The position numbers and the translations under genes are program-made. The notes beneath the pieces were generated by a model. The model ran no database searches and was not told the origin of the DNA. It saw only the letters and a program-made list of their open reading frames with translations. DNA of 64,000 nucleotides from Symsagittifera roscoffensis (Eukaryota; Xenacoelomorpha; Acoela; Convolutidae): contig NC_087069.1 of NCBI RefSeq assembly GCF_963678635.1, forward strand, positions 7,078,633 to 7,142,632, read 5' to 3'. Shown piece by piece: positions 11,901-22,150 of this stretch. How positions within the stretch are numbered: position 1 is the first letter of the stretch; every line of letters starts with the position of its first letter.

Positions 11901-13808
11901 AATTGAATCGTTTTTGTTTTCATTGCTTCCAGGGTTCGAACTACATCCTCGTTACTGTACCACTGCAAAAAGTCTTTTAACTTAGTCATTCCGCTCTTCT
12001 TTCAAGTCTCTTGTAATTAATTGTAATTATTCGAACCAGATGGAGGAACAGTCTTGACTTTAAGCTTACTTAGCGCTTGTTTTTCAACAAACTCACTCTT
12101 TCTCAACTTCTCATATTCAATGAAGTCCTTATCTAGAGGGCTGTTGATTCTAAGTTTACTGAAAGAGGCTTCATACGGTGGCAATTCGGGAAAAACAAGT
12201 TTGTCTGAGTTATCAAACTATTCATGAGGAAAAAATCCTTTCGTTTGGTTAGCTTTATAGGCTTTAAGAAAGGAGTCCAGAGTAGTTGGCTCATCCAGCA
12301 ATTTCGTTATGTTGAGAAACTGTACTCTCCAAACTTGAATTAAATGAAATCGTTAGTTTTTTTTATGACTGATGTTTCTTGTTCTTTATCGCAAATCAAA
12401 TGAGGGATTAAGTACGACTTGATTATTTTCAAAACATATCTACCGCTGTTGAACCGAAAAACAGGTAAAGTTTTCACGTATCTCTCTAGATGTTGTTTCA
12501 AATCATTGAGTTGACTTTTCTGAATTCGGAAGAATTGTGTTGTCATATCTGCTTCTTCCGAGTCTTCAATGCATTCATCTTCGTACACAATTTGGTTACT
12601 TGAGGAATTTTTACCTCGTTCGTTTAGCTGATCAAAAATCTTTTCATTCTTTCCTGGATATCTACTTCAAAATCTTGAACTTTTTTCTCATATCCAGCTT
12701 ACGTTTTTCAGCCAACAGTCCAATGTTGCTTACAAAATCAATAATCAAGTTCTGTGGATCCTTGTTGTACAAAAAGATGGGTCAATCAATCAGATTCGAT
12801 GATATCAAGACTGAAATTGGAACATGTTTTCTAATCCAGGTTGTAGTTTGTGTTTCTTTTAGTTCCTCTGTAGGAACACAAATCGACTCAAAATCGAAAA
12901 ATGCTAGATTATTAAAAAGTTTGTTATCTTCAGAGTTTGGAAGATTGAATCCTTTTAGTTTTTCAAACAAGGTTTCGCGGAGCTCATAAAACATTCTTTG
13001 GGTCAATATGTCTCACTCGGTCCTTGCAGCTCAGGAGATGCTGATTGAAGTGGTCTGATTTGTGGAAACAGGTGTCACAGCAAGGGCATGGAAAGCACTT
13101 GTAGAAACTATCTTTATCATTTGTATGAATGATACAATTTTTAAATCTCAGTAGTCAAATCAAATTTATTTTATCAAATTTTCCAATACTTCGTCGAGCT
13201 AGTTCTCCTTAATAATCACCTTCTTGGGTAACTTCTATAAATTCAGTAAAGTATCTGGAAGTGTGGAGTCGAGATGATTGTGTCCGCTCTTGCACATGGC
13301 CAATGCGCGGAAAAGACACAATTGACCTTTGTATTTTCCTTGTTTTTGTTAGATAAAAGACAGTTCACTTGCGTATTTCGTAGTAGTAAAGGTACGGTTA
13401 AGACAGAGTCAGGATATTCCATTGGAATAGTTTTCAGCAAAACAGCAAAACAGCAAAAATTGTCAAATTTGTGATCAATTTGAATCTCCATTTTTTATTC
13501 TGGCGTTCTTGGGTACATTGCCTCACAAAATCAAATTTTTCCAAGTTTCTTTGGATTATTATCAAGTCTGCTTTAGTACAGAGCGAATGAGCTTTTTCAA
13601 ACTAATTATTGTTTTCATGGGCGGAAAAACATCGATATTCACCAGTCTCAATGTTTTGAAGAACAAAACCCAGAGCAATGTTGATTCTAGCGGCAGAATC
13701 GAGCTTGTTGGAGACTTCATCAACTTTCTCGTTGAATCTTTCAGTATCTAAGTTGGACATTTGGAAGTTAAATACGTTATGTCTCCCATTTTCTATCTCC
13801 GAAACCAC
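8992..13808 (-). pseudogene. Maverick/Polinton protein-primed DNA polymerase B, decayed
   Basis: This encodes the replicative family-B polymerase of Maverick elements, in several frames interrupted by stops and shifts. Read from 13808 downwards, the visible parts follow the family order. An N-terminal part ends in CFSAHENNN (13602-13808). A CNVF/CVFSAHW-type segment lies at 13243-13491. A C2HC zinc finger (CPCCDTCFHKSDHFNQHLLSC) lies near 13025-13090. The exonuclease I motif DFES is near 12890 and the exonuclease II region near 12430. The motif A region (PTGFY) is at about 11630. A damaged motif B region near 10725-10790 has a 9-bp triplication inserted after KLLGHS. An intact motif C, DTDS, is at about 10441-10452. 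The C-terminal part is triplicated (see the repeat at 9024-10440). The pieces together approach full family length, but the gene cannot make a protein as it stands. The upstream start is uncertain and may lie nearer 13940. Confidence 0.85.
9024..10440 (-). repeat. 474-bp in-frame tandem triplication inside DNA polymerase B
   Basis: Three consecutive copies occur at about 9024-9497, 9498-9971 and 9972-10440. Anchor sequences such as GGATACTACAACACGTTA recur at a spacing of 474 bp (ends at 9360 and 9834, degenerate at 10308). 474 is 3 x 158, so the unit adds whole codons. Each unit encodes the segment immediately after motif C, from DSLYLALAEEN to FYPKKTRS. The outermost copy keeps the true DTDS motif, and the inner copies begin with TRSDS at the junction. 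Individual copies also carry their own later frameshifts. Confidence 0.85.
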
Positions 13809-15005
13809 CAGAAAAGGTTGACAAGCATTATGTTCCTCCTTCAGTTTTTGACCATCTTCCCCTTCCTACTCCACAATTTTGTTCAAGTATGTATGTTGTA
13901 TGTTCCACATGCTGGCGAACATACATATTTCCACAATCTCCATACTTGAAGTTCTCATTTCGGTTAAGGGCAGGCATTGTCTAAGAAAATTTGGGACTTA
14001 AGAAATGTTCCAATTGTAATAACTCAAAGTACCAGTTGAACGAAAGTACTTGGTTTTTTCTTTTCGCGAAGTAACGAATTGTAAATTTTGAAGTAAAATT
14101 CGATTGACTGTTTCTGGTTGAAACACAAGATTAACGATTTATTTCATTAAAATGAGCTATTTGTGCTAACAATGACGTCATCGCCTACGCAATTATCCTT
14201 TCATGGTCATGACGTCATTCTTCGAATAGAAAAGACATCACAGCCCACGCAGTTTTCTTTTTATGGAAATGACGTCAACGTTTACCCAATTTATCAAGTA
14301 TGGAGGAAATTCTAGAATATTCAATTTTAGAAAATCAATCAAACAGAACTCTAGACAAAACTGTGGCTCAAAAATATTCAAATTTCAAAAATGTCAATTA
14401 AAAAACATTTGAATTTCCTCGAGTTACTCTACAAGAATAAGGAAAATATTCCGTGTGATTTCTTATTGATGAAATAGATGTAGATTCTTACTTTTTTTCA
14501 CAATTTTTCACTAAGCAAATGTCTCTTCAGGGAAACTTACTGAATGAAAGAGCTGACTTTTGATTCACATATTGCGTATCAAAGCTTCAAATTGCGTATC
14601 AAAGCTGCAATTTTTTTTGATTGGATTTGAAAATTACCTAAAATGGAACCTTTTCCGATTTACACGAAATTTACGATAAGAATACCATAAAAGGAAGCTG
14701 AAATCTTATTCGATACGACTATGATCCAAATAATGAAAATCAATTCTGATTGGTTAAACCCACACATTTGAGTTGAAGGTACCCCTAACTCCTAACTAAA
14801 AACCAATTTGTTTTCAAGTTAACTACCGTCAATTACCTCCTCTCTCAGCTCTAAATACTTTAATTTCAACTTAACTTCCGCCAATTACCTCCCTCTCAAT
14901 CGTAAAATTTGTTTTTACTCTGTATCTTTCATTCAATTTATGGCTCAAAACGATCTTCTCAGTGCAAAACAGAAACCTTATGTACTCTGTAGAATTTTCA
15001 CCTGA
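13809..15005. other. intergenic region upstream of polymerase B
   Basis: No gene is supportable. It lies between the divergent minus-strand polymerase and the plus-strand Maverick genes, so it is the natural place for a two-way promoter region. Three perfect TGACGTCA palindromes lie within it (see 14173-14277). A duplicated CAAATTGCGTATCAAAGCT motif lies near 14570-14605. Two related CAATTACCTCC segments lie near 14830-14890. Confidence 0.45.
14173..14277. promoter_or_regulatory. cluster of three CRE palindromes (TGACGTCA)
   Basis: TGACGTCA occurs exactly at 14173-14180, 14210-14217 and 14270-14277, with a degenerate GACATCA at 14234-14240. The array sits on a tandem duplication of about 58-60 bp that also repeats CACGCAGTTTTC / TACGCAATTATCC. 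TGACGTCA is the known ATF/CREB-type binding site. A role as promoter or enhancer for the neighbouring polymerase gene is inference from the position only. Confidence 0.5.
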
Positions 15006-15101
15006 TCTAGTACAAGTTCAAGTACGAGAAACAGTCTCTGGAGTTTTTCTGGCACGAATGGACATCCCAATTCAAACATAGCACATTTCAACGAACCTCA
15101 T

Positions 15102-15428
15102 ATGACGCAAGTACCCATGACAGAAAATCAACTTGGAGAAGTGCAAATGATGGGGGAAGTGGCTGAGCATGTGGGAATGAACTACCTCGGAACTCCTGAC
15201 TCTAGATATGTGGCTCAACCATTCGACAATTTCCTCTTTCATTGGGAAGAGGGATTTGTGGACAACCCAAATACCATCCAAGAGGATGAAAGGTTCTCTG
15301 AGCCAAGAACTCTAGTCAGCGAACCACCAAGACAACCACCGGTGATGGAGGCAAGACCAGCTTTGCGCTCCCTTGAGAACTTGCACATATTTTGGAACTC
15401 AGCTGCTCGACAGCTCTTTAATTTGTAA
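15102..15428 (+). CDS. uncharacterised 108-aa Pro/Glu-rich ORF
   Basis: An open frame of 108 codons from the first in-frame ATG; the frame stays open upstream to about 15006 without another ATG. The product is acidic and proline-rich in its second half (EPPRQPPVMEARPALRS), has no cysteine, and ends HIFWNSAARQLFNL. Composition is more gene-like than its surroundings. I recognise no family. It lies between the Maverick polymerase and the plus-strand Maverick genes, so it could be an element-specific protein, a host exon, or chance. Confidence 0.3.
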   Translation: MTQVPMTENQLGEVQMMGEVAEHVGMNYLGTPDSRYVAQPFDNFLFHWEEGFVDNPNTIQEDERFSEPRTLVSEPPRQPPVMEARPALRSLENLHIFWNSAARQLFNL

Positions 15429-16662
15429 CTACTTTGGTTATTCTCTTGTGTTTTGTAACTTGATTTCTTTGCATCTAGTAATTTTATTTTAAAGAGATAG
15501 GAACAGAGAGATAAGGTCATAGAAAAATTTGTTTAAAAAGTTTGCAAAGTCAAAGTTTCTCAAAAATGTTGTTAAAAAACTTTGTTGCAAATCAAAACTA
15601 ATTATGCAATTGGTAAAAGTTTTTACTTTGTTTTGTTGTAAAGATCGCAAAAAAAAACAATTTTAACATCTTGTAAAAAATTTCAGAATCTTTTTTGCAC
15701 ACATAATAAAAACTTTACAATAATTTTAGCACTATGCAGCGTTTTTTAAAAAATTTCTGGCACACTTCTCAAAAAATCAAAAATAATCTCGCAAATTAGG
15801 AAAGAACACATTCACTGAAAATTTTCGCATTTTAAAGAAAATTGTAAGTGGATTGGAATAAAAACTGTATTTTTACATAGTATAAATACAGTCAACAATT
15901 TGGTAGGTGCAATGATGCTTATCTAATCTTTGCACAGTTTGATTGAGCGATGATCCCATTATTACTCAGTGAAATTTACAATTTTTCACCGGGCATAACG
16001 ATGAATGGTTAGATACACAGTAGTCTTGGGTGACGATGATTTTTTCATAAAAGTTTTCTGAGACAGAGATAAAAATTGATTTTGATTGTAATCCGAAAGA
16101 AAAATGGGATGTGCTTGACACATAGCAGATGCCATCAACGATTACTTGTTGAAAATGATTTTTATCTACATTGAATTGCCTATGTAGTAGTTCCAGTACC
16201 TACGCATTGTCCATGTTTGGATAATCACCTACTCACTATTCCATGTAAGGTAATAATACTTAATTTGGAATGTACAGTGAGTCATCTACGTTTCCTAATT
16301 CGTATATATTTACAAATAACAATTTTTTGAAAAATCTACTACTGATCAGTTGGTTCTGAGTCTCAAATCGAAATGAAGTCAGGAAAAGATGTCCTTCCCA
16401 ACTATATTGATTTTGCTAAAAATCAAAAAAGAATTGGGAGATTTTCTTGGTCCCAAAAACTCTACAACGGAAAAAACCACTTTGAACCTTGCTTCCAATT
16501 GATAAAGAAAAAAGAATTGAGTTAAAACAAAAAACCCCAGCAAGTTTATCTTGGCGAAAAAGAGGGAGAAAGCATGTCAGAAATACGGAATACTGTTATT
16601 CACAATGCTGAAAACTTTGGACTCGTCCCTCTATTGGAACCCTATTCTTAAAAAACTCAACC
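15429..16662. other. noncoding or badly decayed stretch within the Maverick
   Basis: A+T-rich with no recognisable domain. A 50-codon open frame at about 16373-16525 (plus), encoding a Lys-rich peptide, and a TATAAATA motif near 15881 are the only notable items. Core Maverick genes do not appear here. Confidence 0.35.
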
Positions 16663-16896
16663 ATGGAGCAGGAACTTGCGAACTGTCATACGGTGTATGA
16701 CATAGCAACATATAAGAAGAGAAGGATCTGTGTCACAATCAAACAAGCCACACTACATTCAGTTTCGACTCTTCACTGCAAAGGAAAAAGAAGACTTGAA
16801 GCAAGTTTCATATGTCAACTATACTTGAACGAATTCAAAGAACTTGCCCAAGTCTTGGGCGACTTTATGTTTGTTGAGAACTGCAATGTTCAATAA
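16663..16896 (+). CDS. short uncharacterised ORF in the Maverick interior
   Basis: A 77-codon frame from ATG. It partly overlaps other open frames whose products look equally protein-like (for example KPHYIQFRLFTAKEKEDLKQ in a neighbouring frame near 16745-16805), suggesting a remnant gene split by frameshifts. No family is recognised. Flanking sequence on both sides is stop-rich. Confidence 0.2.
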   Translation: MEQELANCHTVYDIATYKKRRICVTIKQATLHSVSTLHCKGKRRLEASFICQLYLNEFKELAQVLGDFMFVENCNVQ

Positions 16897-17377
16897 TTTT
16901 GTTGAGTGATGTTATTATAGTCAAGTAACTCAATTTTTCATCTTCTTGAATCAGTTTTTAAAAGTTCTTTGAGCTGAGCAGTAAGAGTTGGAACATTGGT
17001 TTTACCAGAATTCTTGTTTTAAAGCTTCAAAAAAAGTTGGGATTTTTTCATATCGTCTTAGGTGAAAAGTCCCAAAAATTTCACTAACATTTTTAGAATC
17101 TCAAAACATACCAAAATTGCAAGATTTGGATACAGAATTTCAAATTCTCTAATTTGAGTGGACTTCGCATAATGGAATTTTTCTAAGTTAATGGTCAGAT
17201 ATTTAAAAATGGATCTTATAGAAAATTGTAGAAAAAGAAACTCTTGGAAAAACAATCAAAAAATTCAGTCGAAAAATGATCAGTATGATAAACTTGTTGA
17301 TTTTAAGCCATCACTTCTGTCTAATGTTGAAAGATTCAAAAAAACTTGTATCATTATTGACGAACTTGCTGTAGAAA

Positions 17378-17749
17378 ATGAACATTCAGAAATTGAATGG
17401 AGTTCTCATAAATTTTGATTTGATTAAGCATGACTTTTCATCAAACATAAAAAGAAAAAATTGTTTTCTTTGTACCAAAAATTGCTTTTTTTTGTCTGTT
17501 TATTGTTTTGGACCCAGATATAAATTTGAAAGAAATGGACCAAAAATTCCCTTTTTGGGGTCTAATTGGATACGGAAATTCTTGTATGGATTATTTTTTG
17601 TAAGTTCAACAATTTTCAAACTTCAAGCGGTTTTGCATGATGCAGCTGAATCTGTGAAGTCTACTACGCAAAAGAGACCCGTTTTTGTTATGTTTTACCT
17701 AGATTTCCTAGCTCTTGTTTTCTTGGTCACGAGACCGGCTTGCTCTTAA
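17378..17749 (+). CDS. uncharacterised ORF with FGPxY / HDAA motifs
   Basis: 123 codons starting inside another frame (17191-17418), so a frameshift between two parts of one gene is possible. The central part reads CFGPRYKFERNGPKIPF and later LHDAAESVK. A glycine-proline loop followed by an HD pair is the layout of phospholipase-A2-like capsid domains that some virus-like elements carry, but the calcium loop is not convincing and the spacing is off. I treat the function as unknown. It precedes the exonuclease-like gene by about 90 bp. Confidence 0.25.
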   Translation: MNIQKLNGVLINFDLIKHDFSSNIKRKNCFLCTKNCFFLSVYCFGPRYKFERNGPKIPFLGSNWIRKFLYGLFFVSSTIFKLQAVLHDAAESVKSTTQKRPVFVMFYLDFLALVFLVTRPACS

Positions 17750-17841
17750 TTAATATGTTAAAACTTTTTGCTCCAACAGTGTATGTTTTGTTCGATTATT
17801 AGTCATCTGACTCAAAAATTTTAGTGAGAACAGTAAACATC

Positions 17842-18303
17842 ATGAGTCTAGTTGTTTTGGATATTGAGTTTATTGAAAACAAAATAGTGAAAGAATTAAA
17901 AGTTCATAAAAATGGACAAACTGTGGGATATTCCTTTCTTCCTCCCAAAAAGTTCAAAGCAACATCTCAGTCTGCTTAGTGTACGAAATATCTTCATGGA
18001 ATCGATTGGAGTACTGGTTATGAAACATAAACTGAGCTTGAAAAAATATTGAAAAATTTAAAAGTTCCAGAAACGGAGTTTTTTGCAAAAGGTTATGATA
18101 AAGGTAAAACTCTGTCAGAAATTTTGGAAACAAAGGTTACAAATTTGGATGACTACGTATGCCCAAAATATCAGAATTTGGTTTTCAGAGATGAAGAATA
18201 TGATTTGAGGTGTAGTAACTACCCATTTCGTCCTGCAAAATTTCTTCACTCTGCAGAAAGAAAAGCATTTGCATACGGAACATGGACTCGATGTTTTTTC
18301 TAA
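17842..18303 (+). pseudogene. Maverick-associated exonuclease-like protein, two internal stops
   Basis: One frame from ATG 17842 to the stop at 18303, interrupted only by TAG (17977-17979) and TAA (18028-18030). The N-terminus reads VVLDIEF, a DxE motif like motif I of DEDD exonucleases. The centre (HGIDWSTGYE, FFAKGYDKGKTLSEIL, NLDDYVCPKY) and the C-terminal segment with a conserved Cys resemble an uncharacterised protein that accompanies invertebrate Mavericks of the F54H12.2 type. Exonuclease activity is inference. The next gene, the ATPase, follows in the same direction. Confidence 0.55.
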
Positions 18304-18606
18304 AAATTCTGAATTATATAAATCATTTTGTATTATCTTGTGTTACTGAAGTTGCAATATTATTTTTTATGAATTTTTTCAATCCAAAGTTGAAATGGGT
18401 GATGTATGTGACAAGCAATTAAATTTAGGAAATTTTGTTTTTGATGAACAGATCATTAACGAAAATTAGGGAAGTTTTTTGAACGTACCTGTAATAGATA
18501 TCTTTTAGTTTTCATATGCCAATTTCTTGTCATAGTTTCAAAACTAGCATTTGCAATCGTTCGATGATGCTATCCACTACATGTGTACATGTGAAGAAAC
18601 AACAGT

Positions 18607-19429
18607 TTGGGTAGCAACTTTATCAAGAACAGTCGGTTTTATTTCACCTTCTCTAAAACTACGAATAAAATTTTTTCTTCCAATGAACAAGATTTTATTT
18701 CGCTATTTGGACCAAGTGGATCTGAAAAATCGCATTTTAGTTTTGATTGGTTAAAAGTTGGTACATTTCAACCAAAAGTTGACGAAGTTTTTTTTTTATT
18801 TTTATCAATATTATCAAACTCTTTATGAACAAATGCAAAAAAAACCTAAAATTTATCCAAAGAGTTGACTTTGAACTGAGTGAAAAACTTCCTCTAGAAG
18901 GAAAAAAATACTTGTTAACATTTGATGACTCTTGTGAAGAACGTTCGTGTTATAAGCAGTTTGTAAAAGTTGCTACTGCTGGAAGACACAGGGGACTGAA
19001 AACAATATATTTTAAGCATAAGTTGTTTCATAAAAGCAAATTGGGAAGAGATGTTGAGTTACAAAATACACATATAGTCTTATTCAAGTCACCGAGAGAT
19101 GTTTTACAAATCAATATATAAGTCAACAACTAGGTCTAGGATCACAATTGAAAGAGTGGTTTCACGATGCACATTCAACTCCTTATGGTCATTTACTCAA
19201 TGATTTAACTCCAAAGACATTTGGTTCCCTAAGATATTGCCCAAAGAGTGGTTCAGTTCCAACAAAAAAAAATTTATCATCAAGAACAGAAACAAAGTTT
19301 TTGGACAAGGAGTTTAAAATACGTCTCTATATTCCCCACAGTAATTCAAATAATTTCCCAAAAACTTCAAAAAACAGTTCATCCTCCCTTGTCCAAAAAG
19401 TTTCTTTCAATTCCTCAGTAACTGTCTAG
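18607..19429 (+). pseudogene. Maverick genome-packaging ATPase (A32/FtsK-like), frameshifted
   Basis: Three successive open frames make one ATPase. The first (18607-18828) carries a Walker A region, FGPSGSEKSH, in which Glu occupies the usual Gly before Lys-Ser. After a shift at a T run near 18790, the second (18825-19121) carries Walker B, LLTFDDS, then TAGRHRGL and GRDVELQNTHIVLFKSPRD, which match the packaging-ATPase core. The third (19148-19429) has the C-terminal PYGHLLNDLTP segment. The protein would pump element DNA into a capsid. Two frameshifts and the Walker A change make it inactive as read. It sits directly upstream of the integrase, a common Maverick arrangement. Confidence 0.8.
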
Positions 19430-19679
19430 TAAATTTGCTGCGAGGCAAGCTAAAGGATCTCCGAAAAGTAGACGTAGTAAAATACCGAAGAGAAATATCA
19501 GAACTCACACGAAGAAAAACTTCAATGCATAAAAGGAGAGATATTTTAAGCTCGCCAAAAGGCTTTAAACTAATATCTCTTATCACTCCTTTTGTCCTTA
19601 AACGAATAACTTAGTATGGATCTGTTTGTTTTAATTCCTTAATCAATTTATCAATCCCAAAATTAAATTCCAAAAGAAA

Positions 19680-20890
19680 AACAAATTGGAACAAAAGCAA
19701 GAAAAAGAGGAGTTTGTACCGAAAGCTTTTGATTCTTTTTACAATGCTGTAAATGCGAGGTTGAAAACGAGTAACAATGAGCATCTCATTGATTCAATTT
19801 CGAGTTTTCCTAAAGATAGAATACGTCAGTCAGAAAAAATCATGAGATAATCGAGAAACAAAAGAATCAAATTAGACTTTGTGTGTGCACTCAAGCAAAA
19901 AAATACTGACTTTCCAGACATTTACTTAACCATTTCGGAAGCAACTCAAATTCCACCTAATTTTGTTATCAACAAAAATGCCAAAGCGAAAGACAGAGGA
20001 ACTTGGGTCCCTTCCAAAATCTGAAAAATTAAGCCTGAACAAATTGTATTCTAGGATAAGAGCTGCTTACGGTTCTCTGCGAAACTTGAGAAAAGAAAGC
20101 GGATTGTCAAAAAAAAATTAGAACAATTTTTACAAACCAAGACATCGAAAACAAAATTGGGTCCTCAAATCAGACGTTTGCGAAGTTTTCAAGCGTTTTC
20201 AAAATGTATCAATGAAATTTGGTGTGTGCACTTGGCTTTTGTGGACAAACTAGCGAGTCAAAATTATTGCATCAAATATTTATTGGTTGCTGTCGATGTT
20301 TTTTCACGATTTGTTAGAGTTCAAAGAATGAAAACAAAATTTGCCATAGACACTTTGCAAGCTTTCAAAAAAATGGTTTCTCGAAAAAACACTCCTGAAA
20401 AATTTTGGGTTGATAAAAGAACAGATTATGGGGGAACTTTCAAAAATTTTGCTAGGAAAAAAACATTGAAGATTACTCAACAATGAGTGGAACAAAAGCT
20501 GCGATTGCAGAGAGAGCCATTCAATCATTAAAACAAATAATTTTTTGCTACATAGAAGATCATTACCTCAATTTGTGTCTACAATGAATTGTCGCGTCAA
20601 TAGATCTATTGGGAAATCACCTAGAGATGTCAAGAATACTGATTTCCTCTCAATTCTGTACACAAAAACCTCTATCATATTGTAAGAAATTTGAATTCAA
20701 AGTTGGAAACAGAGTGAGAATTTAACAAAATGATATTCGTTGACGAAAGAGATACAAACCACAATTTACACATGAAATTTTTGAAATTTCGACAATATCT
20801 ACAAAAAAGCGTTCTACACACATTATCAAATATCTCGACAAAGAAAAAATACTGGGAAAACTTTTTGAAAAAGAGCTGAGAAAAAGTTCA
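19680..20890 (+). pseudogene. Maverick retrovirus-like integrase (RVE), decayed
   Basis: The best frame is 20157-20486 (109 codons), with parts of the same gene in other frames on both sides. An N-terminal part around 19700-20000 includes RGTWVPSK. The catalytic core reads NEIWCVHLAFVDKL, KYLLVAVDVFSRFVRV and WVDKRTDYGG. After a break at about 20485 the third acidic motif continues as IAERAIQSLKQ in another frame. A C-terminal segment with FKVGNRVRI (about 20695-20720) looks like the SH3-type tail. The position of the first catalytic Asp is His (CVHLAF), while the second Asp and the Glu are present. With the shifts, the enzyme is dead. It would have inserted the linear element with a short target duplication. 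Confidence 0.8.
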
Positions 20891-20938
20891 GATTGAAGGT
20901 AAATTGTTTTTAAACTAATTTTCTATCGATCAGTTGTC

Positions 20939-21756
20939 ATGGATTCTCTTACTGTTGAGTTAGTTTCTAACGCTTCCTTTAATTATTATCCAAAGTATAG
21001 TCTTAGTTCTTCTACAAATTTTCTAACCCAGCAAGTACATTTGAAAGGAGAATGGTAGGTTGCTATTTCAGAATTATCATACCCTTCTTTGAACTAAAAT
21101 GTTACTGAGGGAAAGTTTACATTGGTAGATGTTAGAGAAAGTTCTGAGGAGAAGAGAAAGATTGTACTGATGCTTATTTACCAGGATTGTATCCAAGTAT
21201 TGTTGATATAGTTGTAGCATTGAACAAAAAAATTTGAGAACATCTAGGTGCTCAAGCTTTTGAATATAACGGAACCTATGTAACAGAAGATTAAATTAAA
21301 CAAAAGCTTGCCGTTCAATTACCTGAGAATCAATCAGTATTTATTATTCAAAGTTCTGAATTGAGTCACACTTTTGGTTGTGATTTAGAGCAAAGTCAAA
21401 GAGGGGTTATAATGAAAGGAAAAAGTCAACATTATTATCAATTTTCTTACGACATTTAAAGTAATACATTTTTGATGGTATATAGTGATTTTATAGAATA
21501 TAACATAGTCGGTGATACAAAAACGCCCTTTTTGCGTTGTATTCCATTCATATCCAAATTAAAAAAACATAATTTCCACAGGACAGTACATAAATTATCA
21601 GTCCCTTACAAATTTACAGGTTAAGAAACAGTTAAAAACTCTTTCCATAGTATTAAGATAGAACTAAGAGATATTACAGGCAAAAAAAATCCTTTTCTTT
21701 CCGTAGGAATTATCCGAGTTGTTCTCCTGTTCCGCAAGATTTCGTTTAATCATTTT
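20939..21756 (+). pseudogene. Maverick minor capsid-like protein, multiple stops
   Basis: A start at ATG 20939 opens MDSLTVELVSNASFNYYPKYS and leads into LKGEW followed by TAG, then VAISELSYPSL. This is the opening of the virion protein that precedes the major capsid gene in invertebrate Mavericks and has been proposed as the minor or penton capsid protein. Further downstream, SHTFWL-like and FLSVGIIRVVLLFRK pieces keep the family order to the end near 21756. At least five stops or shifts are visible. Assignment rests on motif order and gene neighbourhood. Confidence 0.6.
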
Positions 21757-21769
21757 TGATTTAAGCTTC

Positions 21770-22150
21770 ATACAAAAAGATTGCTCAAAATTCAGCTGAT
21801 TTCCCGATTTTTGGAGGATATGCAAGACAACCTGGAAGAGGTTTTGAGCTCATGCACGAACTCTTGGGTAAACTGCAATCCCCTTTATTAAAAAAATTTG
21901 TAGTCCCAGCTGCGAAAAGAATTGGAGCAGATTTGTTTGAAACCGCAGCTCCAGAGATTGGGGAAGTTGTTAGTGGACGTAAAAAAAACTCAAAACTTTT
22001 GCAGTAGATGTGGGAACAAAAACACTTCGGAAACAATTGGAAGGTGGAAAGAAGAAATCGAAGCGTAGAACCAGATCCATTCTTCGAGAAAGTAGATCGA
22101 AAATCAATCGCTCTCGCAAAGACATTTTCGACAATATAAAATTGTTATAA
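21770..22150 (+). pseudogene. small basic virion-type protein upstream of the capsid gene
   Basis: The frame begins near 21770 and reads FGGYARQPGRGFELMHELLG, then a Lys/Gly/Ala-rich helix (LLKKFVVPAAKRIGADLFE). After an A run near 21980 the frame shifts and the gene ends in a strongly basic tail with GGKKKSKRRTR and a TAA at 22148-22150. A short glycine-rich, basic protein immediately before the major capsid protein is typical of Mavericks with F54H12.2-type capsids. Its role is presumably in the particle core, by position and composition only. Confidence 0.6.

Noticed and set aside
12537-12989. 150-codon plus-strand open frame
   Set aside because: It is the shadow of the polymerase B exonuclease region on the minus strand, where DFESICVP and the neighbouring segments match the family.
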